A stretch of DNA of 64,000 nucleotides from an uncultured Muribaculaceae bacterium (GTDB taxonomy: Bacteria; Bacteroidota; Bacteroidia; Bacteroidales; Muribaculaceae): the NCBI GenBank assembly GCA_947625935.1, contig CANQQE010000003.1:101475-165474 (forward strand), written 5' to 3'. The notes under the pieces were generated by a model that worked only from the letters and a program-made list of their open reading frames with translations, made no database searches and had not been told where the DNA came from. Shown piece after piece: positions 18,805 to 27,174 of the stretch. The position numbers and the translations under genes were made by a program. The stretch's first letter is position 1. Every line of letters begins with the position of its first letter.

Positions 18805-19189
18805 CGTACCGAAGTGTCCAGCTTGCCACCATAGCCCCCACAATGTCGGCCAAAAAGTCAAAGAAGTCGCCTCCGCGCCCTATATCCATCGTCCATTGAG
18901 CGATTTCGACAGCGAGTCCGAACGCGATTGTTATTGCCATGATAATCGACAGCCATTCATCTGACAGCCTTGTGTACACCCCGTCTTTAAGCTGTTTGCG
19001 CAATCGGTCGATCGCAAACGATGTGTAGAACGCCCAGAACATCAAAGCGTGGACCAATTTGTCGGCGTGCGGGAATAACACCGGGGTTCCATCGGGGAGT
19101 GGATGGGGGAATAGAGTTAGATATATGATCAACACTGCGACCACGATGGTGAACAAGTAGGGAGGTGTTTTTAGCAGAAATTTATTCAT
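18779..19189 (-). CDS. VanZ-like membrane protein
   Basis: The 136-residue protein has about four membrane spans and the conserved pattern PHADKLVHALMFWAFY with a later FGLAVEIAQ and DFLADIVG, typical of the VanZ-like family. VanZ itself gives low-level teicoplanin resistance by an unclear route; here the name only describes the fold. The ATG at 19189 is preferred to an upstream start at 19261, which would add a poorly conserved 24-residue lead. It converges on and overlaps the flippase gene. Confidence 0.8.
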   Translation of the reverse strand: MNKFLLKTPPYLFTIVVAVLIIYLTLFPHPLPDGTPVLFPHADKLVHALMFWAFYTSFAIDRLRKQLKDGVYTRLSDEWLSIIMAITIAFGLAVEIAQWTMDIGRGGDFFDFLADIVGAMVASWTLRYVRRAIFHY

Positions 19190-19293
19190 GAGCACAATCC
19201 AAAAGCGATAGATAATTGCACAAAAATAATAAATAATGTGGAAATTTCGTATAACATTCATGTTAAATCAATATATTTGACCCAGTTATAGTT

Positions 19294-19593
19294 ATGGGAA
19301 AGAGAATGACAACGGGAGAAACCCGCGGGCTTATAGCGGCTGTGGCAGTAATGGCTATCGGGGTCTTTGTCGCGGCTTGGAGCAGCGGGCGATTTTCAAA
19401 ATCAGAGTCGGATGACGCTGTCGCGCTTGAGTTGCCGTCGGCCGATAGCCTTGCCTCGGACAGCGTTGTGACGGTTACTATAGGGAAGCGGTCGGGCGAG
19501 CGGGGAGACGGAGGAAGCCGCAAAAGTAAGGGCGCTACGAGGCACAAAACCAATTGGCGCAGCCCGCTCGATGAGCCTGTGAAAGGGGAATGA
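19294..19593 (+). CDS. Small single-pass membrane protein, unknown
   Basis: A 99-residue protein with one membrane span (about residues 12-32), a short acidic linker and a very basic, low-complexity C-terminus (KRSGERGDGGSRKSKG). I do not recognise a family. The small size, membrane anchor and basic tail suggest an envelope or cell-surface linker, but this is only a guess. It stands between vanZ (divergent) and folP. Confidence 0.55.
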   Translation: MGKRMTTGETRGLIAAVAVMAIGVFVAAWSSGRFSKSESDDAVALELPSADSLASDSVVTVTIGKRSGERGDGGSRKSKGATRHKTNWRSPLDEPVKGE

Positions 19594-19672
19594 ACGGGAT
19601 GAATGGGATGGGGGCGTTTCATTTCGCGGGGAAAAAAACGATTAAATAGTTTTTTCGCACTTGACTTATGCG

Positions 19673-19680
19673 TATATTTG
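19673..19680 (+). promoter_or_regulatory. -7 element for folP-dacA
   Basis: TATATTTG is an exact match, 17 bases before the folP start at 19698 and 38 before the alternative ATG at 19719. With a start site near 19685, the first ATG would have a leader of only about 13 bases. The -33 element is not clear. Confidence 0.5.
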
Positions 19681-19697
19681 CATAAACTCAATATCCC

Positions 19698-20585
19698 ATG
19701 TCAGTAACTGAATTCACGATGACAAATCACATTTTCCATCCGTTTTCGCTCAATATCGGCGGTCGGTTGGTAGAGTTTAGCCGTCCGGCGGTTATGGGTA
19801 TTCTTAATGTCACCCCCGATTCGTTCTATACGGAATCGAGATGCGTTTCCGACGCGCAAATCAAGGGCCGGGTATCGGAAATGCTTGAGTCGGGTGCCGA
19901 TATGATTGACATAGGCGGGTATTCGAGTCGTCCCGGGGCGGATGATGTTTCGGCTGAGGAGGAAATCGCCCGGGTTGTCAAGGGTGTGGCTTTGACGAGA
20001 GAGATCAGTCAAAATGCAATAATTTCAGTCGATACGTTCAGGGCATCGGTCGCTCAGAGAGCCATCGAGGCCGGAGCCGACATGATCAACGATATTTCGG
20101 GCGGAGACCTCGATCCGGATATGTTTGCTACGGTAGCCGCGCTTAAAGTCCCTTACATAGTGATGCACACCCGCGGCACCCCGCAGACCATGAACGGTTT
20201 GACGGACTATGATGACGTGACCGCCGACGTAATCGCCGAGTTGAGCGAAAAAGTCAACAGACTGTCGCTTATCGGTGTCAACGATGTAATCATAGACCCC
20301 GGTTTCGGTTTTGGCAAGACGGTAGAACAGAACTATGAGTTGCTTCGCGGTTTGTCGGCCTTGCATTGCTTCCAACGCCCGTTGCTTGTTGGCGTGTCGC
20401 GCAAATCAATGATTTACAAACCACTCGGTCTCACTCCGTCAGAGTCGCTAAACGGCACTACCGTTATCAACACTCTTTCGCTCGCACAAGGGGTCTCGAT
20501 ATTGAGGGTGCATGACCCAGCCCCGGCGGTGGAGGCCGTTAAAATATTCATGATGACACAAGGATTATGGAATCATTCGGTATAA
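19698..20585 (+). CDS. folP: Dihydropteroate synthase
   Basis: Joins p-aminobenzoate to dihydropterin pyrophosphate in folate synthesis, and is the sulfonamide target. The 295 residues show the family marks MGILNVTPDSFY, DIGGYSSRPGA, NDISGG and the late VSRKSMI. Either the ATG at 19698 or the one at 19719 may be the start. The 3' end overlaps dacA by 19 bases. Confidence 0.96.
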   Translation: MSVTEFTMTNHIFHPFSLNIGGRLVEFSRPAVMGILNVTPDSFYTESRCVSDAQIKGRVSEMLESGADMIDIGGYSSRPGADDVSAEEEIARVVKGVALTREISQNAIISVDTFRASVAQRAIEAGADMINDISGGDLDPDMFATVAALKVPYIVMHTRGTPQTMNGLTDYDDVTADVIAELSEKVNRLSLIGVNDVIIDPGFGFGKTVEQNYELLRGLSALHCFQRPLLVGVSRKSMIYKPLGLTPSESLNGTTVINTLSLAQGVSILRVHDPAPAVEAVKIFMMTQGLWNHSV

Positions 20586-21349
20586 AGGATATACTCGACA
20601 TAGTGATAGTGGCCACGTTGCTATACTATCTCTATCGCATAATGAAGGAGTCGGGCACGATAAACATTTTCTTCGGGGTACTGGCGTTTATAGCGGTATG
20701 GGTTGTAACGTCAGAGATTCTTGAGATGAGGCTCATAGGAACCATCCTCGACAAGTTCATGAGCATAGGTCTGTTGATTCTGGTGATTCTGTTTCAGGAC
20801 CAGATCAAGCGTTTCCTCGTTGAACTCGGCTCGCAACGGCGGTGGAAATTCCTGAAATCGCTGTTTCACCACCATCACCGCGGCGGCGACCATGTGGATG
20901 ACCAGCGTCGATGGGTGTTGCCTATCGTCTACGCTTGCATGAATATGTCGAAAAGCAAGACCGGGGCATTGATAGTGATCGAGCAGAATGTCCCCTTGGA
21001 GACGTATGAGAAGTCGGGCGACCGGATAGACGCGGAGATAAACTCCAGATTGATAGAAAACATATTTTTCAAAAATTCACCGCTTCATGACGGGGCGATG
21101 ATCGTGGCCCACGACCGAATCAAAGCCGCAGGCTGCATTCTGCCGGTGAGCCATGACACAAGCATTCCGCGCTCGCTGGGTCTGCGCCACCGCTCGGCAT
21201 TAGGAATCTCACAGGCGACCGACGCCGTGGCTATCGTTGTCTCGGAGGAAACCGGGGGGATTTCCATAGCCCACCGCGGTTCGCTCAAGACGCGGCTCAC
21301 CTCTACCGAGCTTGAGCAGTATCTATCGCACATCTCGCTCGACCGATAG
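20567..21349 (+). CDS. dacA: Diadenylate cyclase, CdaA/DacA type
   Basis: Makes the second messenger c-di-AMP from two ATP. The 260-residue protein has three membrane spans in the first 80 residues and a DAC domain from about 115, with the catalytic DGA at 175-177 and RHR at 207-209. This is the CdaA layout. A cluster HHHHRGGDH at 101-109 sits in the linker between membrane and catalytic parts and is unusual. It overlaps folP by 19 bases, an arrangement seen in other Bacteroidota; no ybbR (cdaR) gene follows. Confidence 0.94.
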   Translation: MESFGIKDILDIVIVATLLYYLYRIMKESGTINIFFGVLAFIAVWVVTSEILEMRLIGTILDKFMSIGLLILVILFQDQIKRFLVELGSQRRWKFLKSLFHHHHRGGDHVDDQRRWVLPIVYACMNMSKSKTGALIVIEQNVPLETYEKSGDRIDAEINSRLIENIFFKNSPLHDGAMIVAHDRIKAAGCILPVSHDTSIPRSLGLRHRSALGISQATDAVAIVVSEETGGISIAHRGSLKTRLTSTELEQYLSHISLDR

Positions 21350-21476
21350 CGCTGAAAAGACGGCGTGATGCCATGACCGGGGTGTAGAATTACCGGCAAT
21401 GAACCCATGCCCGTCGGCGGTGGGTGTTTAACAAATATTGAGGGGCCTGTTTTTAGACTTTTTGAAAGAGTTTTGG

Positions 21477-21484
21477 TAATTTTG
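21477..21484 (+). promoter_or_regulatory. -7 element for argD-like gene
   Basis: TAATTTTG is an exact consensus match. The expected start of transcription is close to 21488-21491, so the ATG at 21493 would be nearly leaderless and the ATG at 21535 would have about 45 bases of leader. No good -33 is seen. Confidence 0.5.
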
Positions 21485-21534
21485 TCGGATGAATGAAACC
21501 AACCCGTGAAATTAACCGGGCAAAACGATATTCT

Positions 21535-22662
21535 ATGAAGCTATTTGACGTTTATCCGCTGTTTGACATCGAAATTGTGAGAGGCTGCGGTTGTAAGACC
21601 TACGATGCCACCGGGGCGGAGTATCTTGATCTTTATGGCGGTCACGCCGTAATTTCCGTGGGACACTCTCATCCCCACTACATCGACGCGCTTGCCAAGC
21701 AAGCCTCTAATTTAGTTTTCTATTCCAACTCGGTGGTCAATTCCCTGCAACAACGTTTAGCCGACAAACTCGGCAAGGCGTCGGGTTATGACGACTACCA
21801 GTTGTTTCTTATAAATTCCGGAGCCGAAGCTAATGAGAACGCGCTAAAAATAGCCTCGTTCCATACCGGCAAGAAGCGAATAATCGCTTATTCCAAAGCA
21901 TTCCACGGGCGAACCTCAGCCGCAGTCGAGGCTACAGACAATCCAAAGATTGTGTCGCCACTCAACGCTAACGAACACGTCACATTTCTGCCTCTGGGTG
22001 ATATAGACGGCACCCGCCGCGAATTGGCCAAAGGTGATGTGGCCGCTGTTATCATCGAAGGTATTCAGGGTGTAGGAGGAATCCGCATACCCACTGACGA
22101 TTTCATGAGGGAGCTACGCCGGGCCACAGAGGATGCGGGAGTGGTGCTGATTCTGGATGAAATCCAGTCGGGGTATGGCCGCTCGGGCCGCTTCTTCGCC
22201 CACCAGTATTCGGGCATACGCCCCGACATTATCACCGTAGCCAAAGGAATCGCCAACGGCTATCCGATGGGAGGCGTACTTATTTCCCCGAAATTCAAAC
22301 CTGTTTACGGCCAACTCGGTACCACGTTCGGCGGGAACCATTTGGGATGCGCCGCCGCCATCGCCGTGCTCGACATCTTTGAAAAGGATAAACTCGTGGA
22401 GAACGCCGCCAAGGTCGGGGAGTATCTGATGACTGAACTGAAATCCGTGCCGGGTATCAAGGAGGTGCGCGGGCGCGGGCTGATGATCGGTATAGAGATG
22501 GATTATCCTGTCAAGGATTTGCGCTACAGGCTGATCAAGGATAAGCATATATTCACCGGCGCTTCCGGCACGAACGTGATACGCCTGCTCCCCCCGTTGT
22601 CGCTCACGATTGACGAGGCCGCGCAATTCATCAAATCATTTAAAGAGGCAATCGCGGAATGA
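21535..22662 (+). CDS. argD: Class III aminotransferase, acetylornithine/succinylornithine type
   Basis: PLP aminotransferase of 375 residues. Marks include LYGGHAVISVGHSHP, NSGAEANENALKIA, the DEIQSGYGRSG block with the cofactor-contacting Asp, and the PLP lysine in VAKGIANGYPMGG. Bacteroidota use N-succinylated intermediates for arginine, so the substrate may be succinylornithine; this is inference. The ATG at 21535 was chosen because similarity starts at MKLFDVYPLFDIE. It overlaps proC by 4 bases. Confidence 0.87.
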   Translation: MKLFDVYPLFDIEIVRGCGCKTYDATGAEYLDLYGGHAVISVGHSHPHYIDALAKQASNLVFYSNSVVNSLQQRLADKLGKASGYDDYQLFLINSGAEANENALKIASFHTGKKRIIAYSKAFHGRTSAAVEATDNPKIVSPLNANEHVTFLPLGDIDGTRRELAKGDVAAVIIEGIQGVGGIRIPTDDFMRELRRATEDAGVVLILDEIQSGYGRSGRFFAHQYSGIRPDIITVAKGIANGYPMGGVLISPKFKPVYGQLGTTFGGNHLGCAAAIAVLDIFEKDKLVENAAKVGEYLMTELKSVPGIKEVRGRGLMIGIEMDYPVKDLRYRLIKDKHIFTGASGTNVIRLLPPLSLTIDEAAQFIKSFKEAIAE

Positions 22663-23456
22663 GAAAGATAGCAATTATCGGAGCCGGGAACATGGGCGGT
22701 GCGATAGCGCGCGGCATACTCGGCGGTAAATTGAGCGGGGAGTATGAGGTAAGACTCTCCAATCCGTCGGCGGGCAAATTGGAAAGAATCAAGGCTGAGT
22801 TCCCGTCGGCTGTGACAACTGTTTCCAATGTAGAGGCCGTAGTCGGCGCCGATATAGTAATACTTGCGGTCAAGCCCTGGCTTGTGAAGCAGGTGATTGA
22901 TGAGATATCGACCTCAATTGACGTTGAGGAAGTGACAATTGTGTCGCTTGCCGCCGGAATAAGTGTGGACGATATTTGCGATATGTTTGACAATTCACTG
23001 CAGGCGGCCTATAGCGTGGCACGCGCCATGCCCAACACGGCAATCGCCGTCGGTGAGAGTATGACGTTTGTGTGCGGAGACCGCGCCGCGAAGTATAAGA
23101 TTGACGAACTTAACATGATATTCGGGTCGATGGGGCATTCGGCTGTCATCGCCGAAAGGATGATGGGTGGGGCCATGGCTCTTTGCTCGTGCGGAATCGC
23201 ATATGCAATGCGCTATGTCCGCGCCGCCACCGAGGGTGCCGTTGAGCTGGGTCTGTATCCCGACGCTGCGAAGGAGTACATATTCCAGACTATCCGCGGC
23301 GCAGTCGCGCTTCTTGAATCGACCGGGGCAAACCCGGAGGTGGAAATCGACAAAGTAACGACACCCGGCGGTGTGACAATCAAGGGCCTTAACGCCATGG
23401 AGCGCAACGGCTTCACCACCGCTGTTATAGAGGGGCTTAAAGCCTCGTCGCGCTAA
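22659..23456 (+). CDS. proC: Pyrroline-5-carboxylate reductase
   Basis: Last step of proline synthesis, NAD(P)H dependent. The 265 residues start with the dinucleotide-binding IGAGNMGGAIARG; the C-terminal half has the family stretch TTPGGVTIKGLNAMERNGF. Length is normal. It overlaps the aminotransferase gene by 4 bases and is followed 25 bases later by ssb. The link of argD-like and proC suggests an arginine-proline unit. Confidence 0.95.
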   Translation: MRKIAIIGAGNMGGAIARGILGGKLSGEYEVRLSNPSAGKLERIKAEFPSAVTTVSNVEAVVGADIVILAVKPWLVKQVIDEISTSIDVEEVTIVSLAAGISVDDICDMFDNSLQAAYSVARAMPNTAIAVGESMTFVCGDRAAKYKIDELNMIFGSMGHSAVIAERMMGGAMALCSCGIAYAMRYVRAATEGAVELGLYPDAAKEYIFQTIRGAVALLESTGANPEVEIDKVTTPGGVTIKGLNAMERNGFTTAVIEGLKASSR

Positions 23457-23481
23457 TCAGATAAATTGGAGGTTGAAGCAG

Positions 23482-23820
23482 ATGTCGGTTAACAAAGTGA
23501 TTCTTGTGGGGAATGTGGGTCGTGACCCAGAGTTGCGTTATGTCGAAAACCGCCCTGTGGCAACAATGTCGATAGCGACGACGGAGCGCGCTTATACCAC
23601 AGCGTCGGGTGCGCAGATTCCTGAGCGCACGGAGTGGCACACCATAGTGATGTGGGATAAAGCGGCTGAGACGGCAGAGAAATACATCAGAAAAGGGTGC
23701 AAACTGTTTGTCGAGGGGAAATTGCGGACACGCGTCTGGCAGGATCGCAACGCCATAAAGCGCACCGTAACAGAAATTTTTGTTGAAAATTTCGACATAC
23801 TTTCGCTTCCGAGACCATAG
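23482..23820 (+). CDS. ssb: Short single-stranded DNA-binding protein
   Basis: The 112 residues make up an OB-fold: KVILVGNVGRDPELRYV at the start, ERTEWHTIVMWDKAAE in the middle, KLFVEGKLRTR near the end. It ends straight after the fold. The acidic C-terminal tail with DDxPF, which recruits replication and repair partners in a main SSB, is absent. It is therefore probably an accessory SSB, with the main one elsewhere. The ATG at 23482 was chosen; an upstream TTG adds only three residues. Confidence 0.9.
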   Translation: MSVNKVILVGNVGRDPELRYVENRPVATMSIATTERAYTTASGAQIPERTEWHTIVMWDKAAETAEKYIRKGCKLFVEGKLRTRVWQDRNAIKRTVTEIFVENFDILSLPRP

Positions 23821-23860
23821 GCTTTCATACAAATAGAAAACAATAATAATTTGTCACATA

Positions 23861-25864
23861 ATGACCAGTAAAACCACAACAAAAGAGAATCAGGCGGCTG
23901 CCCCGGAGGTCTACGCCGATTCAGATCCCATCGCTCTGCCGGAAAACGCGTTCCGCGAACTTGGAGCGGATGAGCATTACCGCCCGTTGATGCACCCGGC
24001 CCGCAATTACCGCGAAGCAACCCCTTACTCAGTGCTGATGGGGCTGCTGTTGGCCGTGATATTCAGTGCGGCCGCAGCTTATCTCGGCCTGAAGGTAGGC
24101 CAGGTGTTTGAAGCCGCCATCCCGATCGCCATCATCGCTGTCGGATGCTCGAGCGCATTGAAAATAAAGCATCCGCTCGGCCAGAACGTTATCATCCAGT
24201 CAATCGGAGCTTGCTCGGGGGTGATAGTGGCAGGCGCGATCTTCACCCTTCCGGCTCTGTTTATTCTTCAGGCCAAATACCCCGATCTGACAGTGAACTT
24301 CCTTGAGATATTTCTCAGCTCGCTGCTCGGGGGTGTGCTCGGGATATTGTTTTTCATACCTTTCCGCAAGTATTTCGTAAAAGATATGCACGGAAAATAT
24401 CCTTTCCCCGAGGCTACAGCCACCACACAGGTTCTTGCCAGCGGTCAGAGCGTCGGTAGCGGCAGCAGCAAGCAGGCCGTGACACTTGTAATCGCTTCGC
24501 TTATCGGCGGGGTGTATGACTATGTGGTAGAGACATTCGGCCTGTGGGCCTCGACGCTGACAACCACCGTAGGGCAGTGGGGAGAGGCTTTGGCGGCTAA
24601 GACCAAACTTGTGTTGAGCTGCAACACCGGAGCCGCCGTGCTCGGCCTGGGTTACATCATAGGGCTGAAATACGCGTTTGTAATCTTTGCCGGGTCAATC
24701 TTCGTCTGGTGGGTGATTATCCCCTTAATGGGTACATATGGGGCGGCTGAGATAGCGGTTATGACCCCGAATGAAATCTTCACCGACTATGCCAAGCTGA
24801 TAGGCATAGGCGGCATAGCGATGGCCGGTGTGATCGGCATAGTCAAATCGTGGCCTATCATCACGCAGGCGGTGGGACTCGCCGGCCGCGAGTTCCGCGG
24901 ATCGGCGCAGGGTGTGAAAACCGTCAGATGGCAGAGTGACATTTCGATGAAGCACATTGTGTTTTTCATCGCTATCGCGCTTGTGGCTGTGCTTGTGTTT
25001 TTCTGGGCAGGCGTCATCAACACTTTCTGGCAGGCATTCGTCGCATGGCTCGTCGTCACGGTCATCGCATTCCTGTTCACAACTGTCGCCGCCAACGCTA
25101 TAGCTATCGTGGGTTCCAACCCTGTGTCGGGTATGACGCTGATGACGCTAATCGTCGCTTCGGCCATCTTTGTGGGAATAGGTCTCAGCGGTACGTCGGG
25201 GATCGTGGCCTCGATGGTGATCGGTGGCGTGGTCTGCACCGCCTTGTCGATGGCCGGCGGTTTTGTGACCGACCTGAAGGTTGGCTACTGGCTTGGCTCT
25301 ACCCCCAAGACACAGGAGAGCTGGAAATTTCTCGGCACGCTTGTGTCGGCCGCGACTGTCGGCGGTGTGCTCCTGGTGCTAAACGATGTGTATGGCTTCA
25401 GCGGCCCCGACGCGCTTGTGGCACCCCAGGCCAATGCGATGGCCAAGGTCATAGAGCCTTTGATGATGGGCGGCGACACTCCCTGGATTCTTTATATGGT
25501 GGGCGCGGTGTTAGCCTTGCTTCTCAACTGGCTCGGAGTTCCGGCTTTGGCGTTCTGTCTCGGAATGTTTATTCCGTTGTCGCTCAACACTCCGCTTTTA
25601 GTGGGCGGCGCAATAGCATGGTTTGTCGGTAACTCATCGAAAGACAACGCCCTCAATGCGGCCCGCCGCGACCGCGGCACGCTCATATCATCGGGCCTGA
25701 TAGCCGGCGGCGCGCTGTTTGGCGTTTTCGCGGCACTCACCCGTTACTTCGGGTTCACTTTCGACCCGGGCATCTCTGAGGTGTCGCTGCAAATAGCGGG
25801 TTTGGTAATCTATGCCCTGCTGATCATCTATCTCACCCGGGATAGCCTCAGAGCCAAGAAATGA
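23861..25864 (+). CDS. OPT family oligopeptide transporter
   Basis: The 667-residue protein has about 14-16 membrane spans and matches the OPT family. Recognisable is the first span block YSVLMGLLLAVIFSAAAAYLG and the loop KYPFPEATATTQVLASGQ. Family members carry small peptides or metal chelates; the substrate here is unknown. Its stop overlaps the first ATG of the MATE gene by 4 bases. Confidence 0.93.
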   Translation: MTSKTTTKENQAAAPEVYADSDPIALPENAFRELGADEHYRPLMHPARNYREATPYSVLMGLLLAVIFSAAAAYLGLKVGQVFEAAIPIAIIAVGCSSALKIKHPLGQNVIIQSIGACSGVIVAGAIFTLPALFILQAKYPDLTVNFLEIFLSSLLGGVLGILFFIPFRKYFVKDMHGKYPFPEATATTQVLASGQSVGSGSSKQAVTLVIASLIGGVYDYVVETFGLWASTLTTTVGQWGEALAAKTKLVLSCNTGAAVLGLGYIIGLKYAFVIFAGSIFVWWVIIPLMGTYGAAEIAVMTPNEIFTDYAKLIGIGGIAMAGVIGIVKSWPIITQAVGLAGREFRGSAQGVKTVRWQSDISMKHIVFFIAIALVAVLVFFWAGVINTFWQAFVAWLVVTVIAFLFTTVAANAIAIVGSNPVSGMTLMTLIVASAIFVGIGLSGTSGIVASMVIGGVVCTALSMAGGFVTDLKVGYWLGSTPKTQESWKFLGTLVSAATVGGVLLVLNDVYGFSGPDALVAPQANAMAKVIEPLMMGGDTPWILYMVGAVLALLLNWLGVPALAFCLGMFIPLSLNTPLLVGGAIAWFVGNSSKDNALNAARRDRGTLISSGLIAGGALFGVFAALTRYFGFTFDPGISEVSLQIAGLVIYALLIIYLTRDSLRAKK

Positions 25865-27174
25865 CCGTAGGATTGCGTTTCATCAACGATATGAACCGCA
25901 AAATACTCTCACTCGCCATTCCCTCGATAATCGCCAATATCACCACCCCTTTGCTGGGGCTTGTGGATACGGCGATTGTGGGGCATATGGGGAGTGAGGT
26001 GTTTATAGCGGCCATAGCTGTAGGCGGCAGTGTGTTCAACCTTCTGTACTGGTGTTTCGCCTTTCTGAGGATGGGTTCGAGCGGGATGACGGCTCAAGCG
26101 TATGGCGCCAATGATGCCGTCGGGCAGGGTCTGGTTGTGTACAGGTCGCTTTTATTGGCGTCGGGAGCGGGCGTGGTCATGATTGTCTTGTCGCGTCCGA
26201 TAGCTCTCGCCGTGTTGAGGTTTATGGAGGTCGAAGGCCCTACCTTTGATCTGGCTTTGACCTATATCTCTATAGCCGTGTGGGGCGCTCCGGCGGTGCT
26301 CGGACTCTATTCGCTGTCGGGATGGTTTCTCGGTATGCAGAACTCGCGCTTGCCTATGTGGGTTTCCATAATCGTCAACGTGACCAATATCGGGGTGAGC
26401 CTGTTGCTCGTCTATGGCTTGGGGTGGGGTATAGCCGGGGTGGCCTCAGGCACCATGGCGGCGCAGTGGTGTGGCTTTTTGATCGGCTGTCTGCTGCTAA
26501 GGCATCATTACCGCCCGTCGTTTCCGGGGTGGAGCGAAATCGCGAGATGGAGCGGGCTGCGTCGTTTTTTCTCGATAAACATGGACATATTCCTGCGCAC
26601 GTTTTGCTTAGTGGCCGTCACTCTGTGGTTCACACGGGCCGGAGCGTCGCAGGGTGAGATGGTGCTTGCCGTCAATGCGTTGCTGATGCAGTTTTTCATG
26701 TTGTTTTCTTACATGATGGACGGTTTTGCCTTTGCCGGGGAGGCTTTGGCGGGCCGTTTCACCGGGGCGTCGGACTGGGGTAGCCTGAAGCGTTGCGTTA
26801 AAAGCCTGATGCTGTGGGGCGCGGTTTTGGCGGCTCTGTTTTCAACTTTTTATTTCATAGGAGGGGAATGGGTGCTCGGGATTCTCAGCTCGCAAAGAGA
26901 TGTGGTTTCGGCTTCGGATGAATATCTGCCGTGGGCAGTGACGGTTCCGTTGGCGGGGTTCGCGGCTTTCACATGGGACGGTGTGTTTATCGGCGCGACA
27001 CGCACCCGTGAGATGCTTTTGTCGATGATTGTTGCAGTAGCCGCTTTTTTCGCCGTTTATTTCACGCTTTTCACTCGCTGGGGCAATCATGCCCTGTGGC
27101 TGGCGTTTGTGGTGTATCTGTTTTCGCGCGGAGCTTTGCAGACATTCTTTGCCCGACGTATCATCAATGAATGA
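25861..27174 (+). CDS. MATE family efflux transporter (DinF-like)
   Basis: The 437-residue protein has 12 membrane spans and the MATE start ILSLAIPSIIANITTPLLG with VDTAIVGHMG. This is the DinF branch by length and motif. MATE pumps export drugs or metabolites with Na+ or H+. It may start at 25861, overlapping the OPT stop, or at the ATG at 25891. It is also joined by 4 bases to the next gene. Confidence 0.92.
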   Translation: MTVGLRFINDMNRKILSLAIPSIIANITTPLLGLVDTAIVGHMGSEVFIAAIAVGGSVFNLLYWCFAFLRMGSSGMTAQAYGANDAVGQGLVVYRSLLLASGAGVVMIVLSRPIALAVLRFMEVEGPTFDLALTYISIAVWGAPAVLGLYSLSGWFLGMQNSRLPMWVSIIVNVTNIGVSLLLVYGLGWGIAGVASGTMAAQWCGFLIGCLLLRHHYRPSFPGWSEIARWSGLRRFFSINMDIFLRTFCLVAVTLWFTRAGASQGEMVLAVNALLMQFFMLFSYMMDGFAFAGEALAGRFTGASDWGSLKRCVKSLMLWGAVLAALFSTFYFIGGEWVLGILSSQRDVVSASDEYLPWAVTVPLAGFAAFTWDGVFIGATRTREMLLSMIVAVAAFFAVYFTLFTRWGNHALWLAFVVYLFSRGALQTFFARRIINE

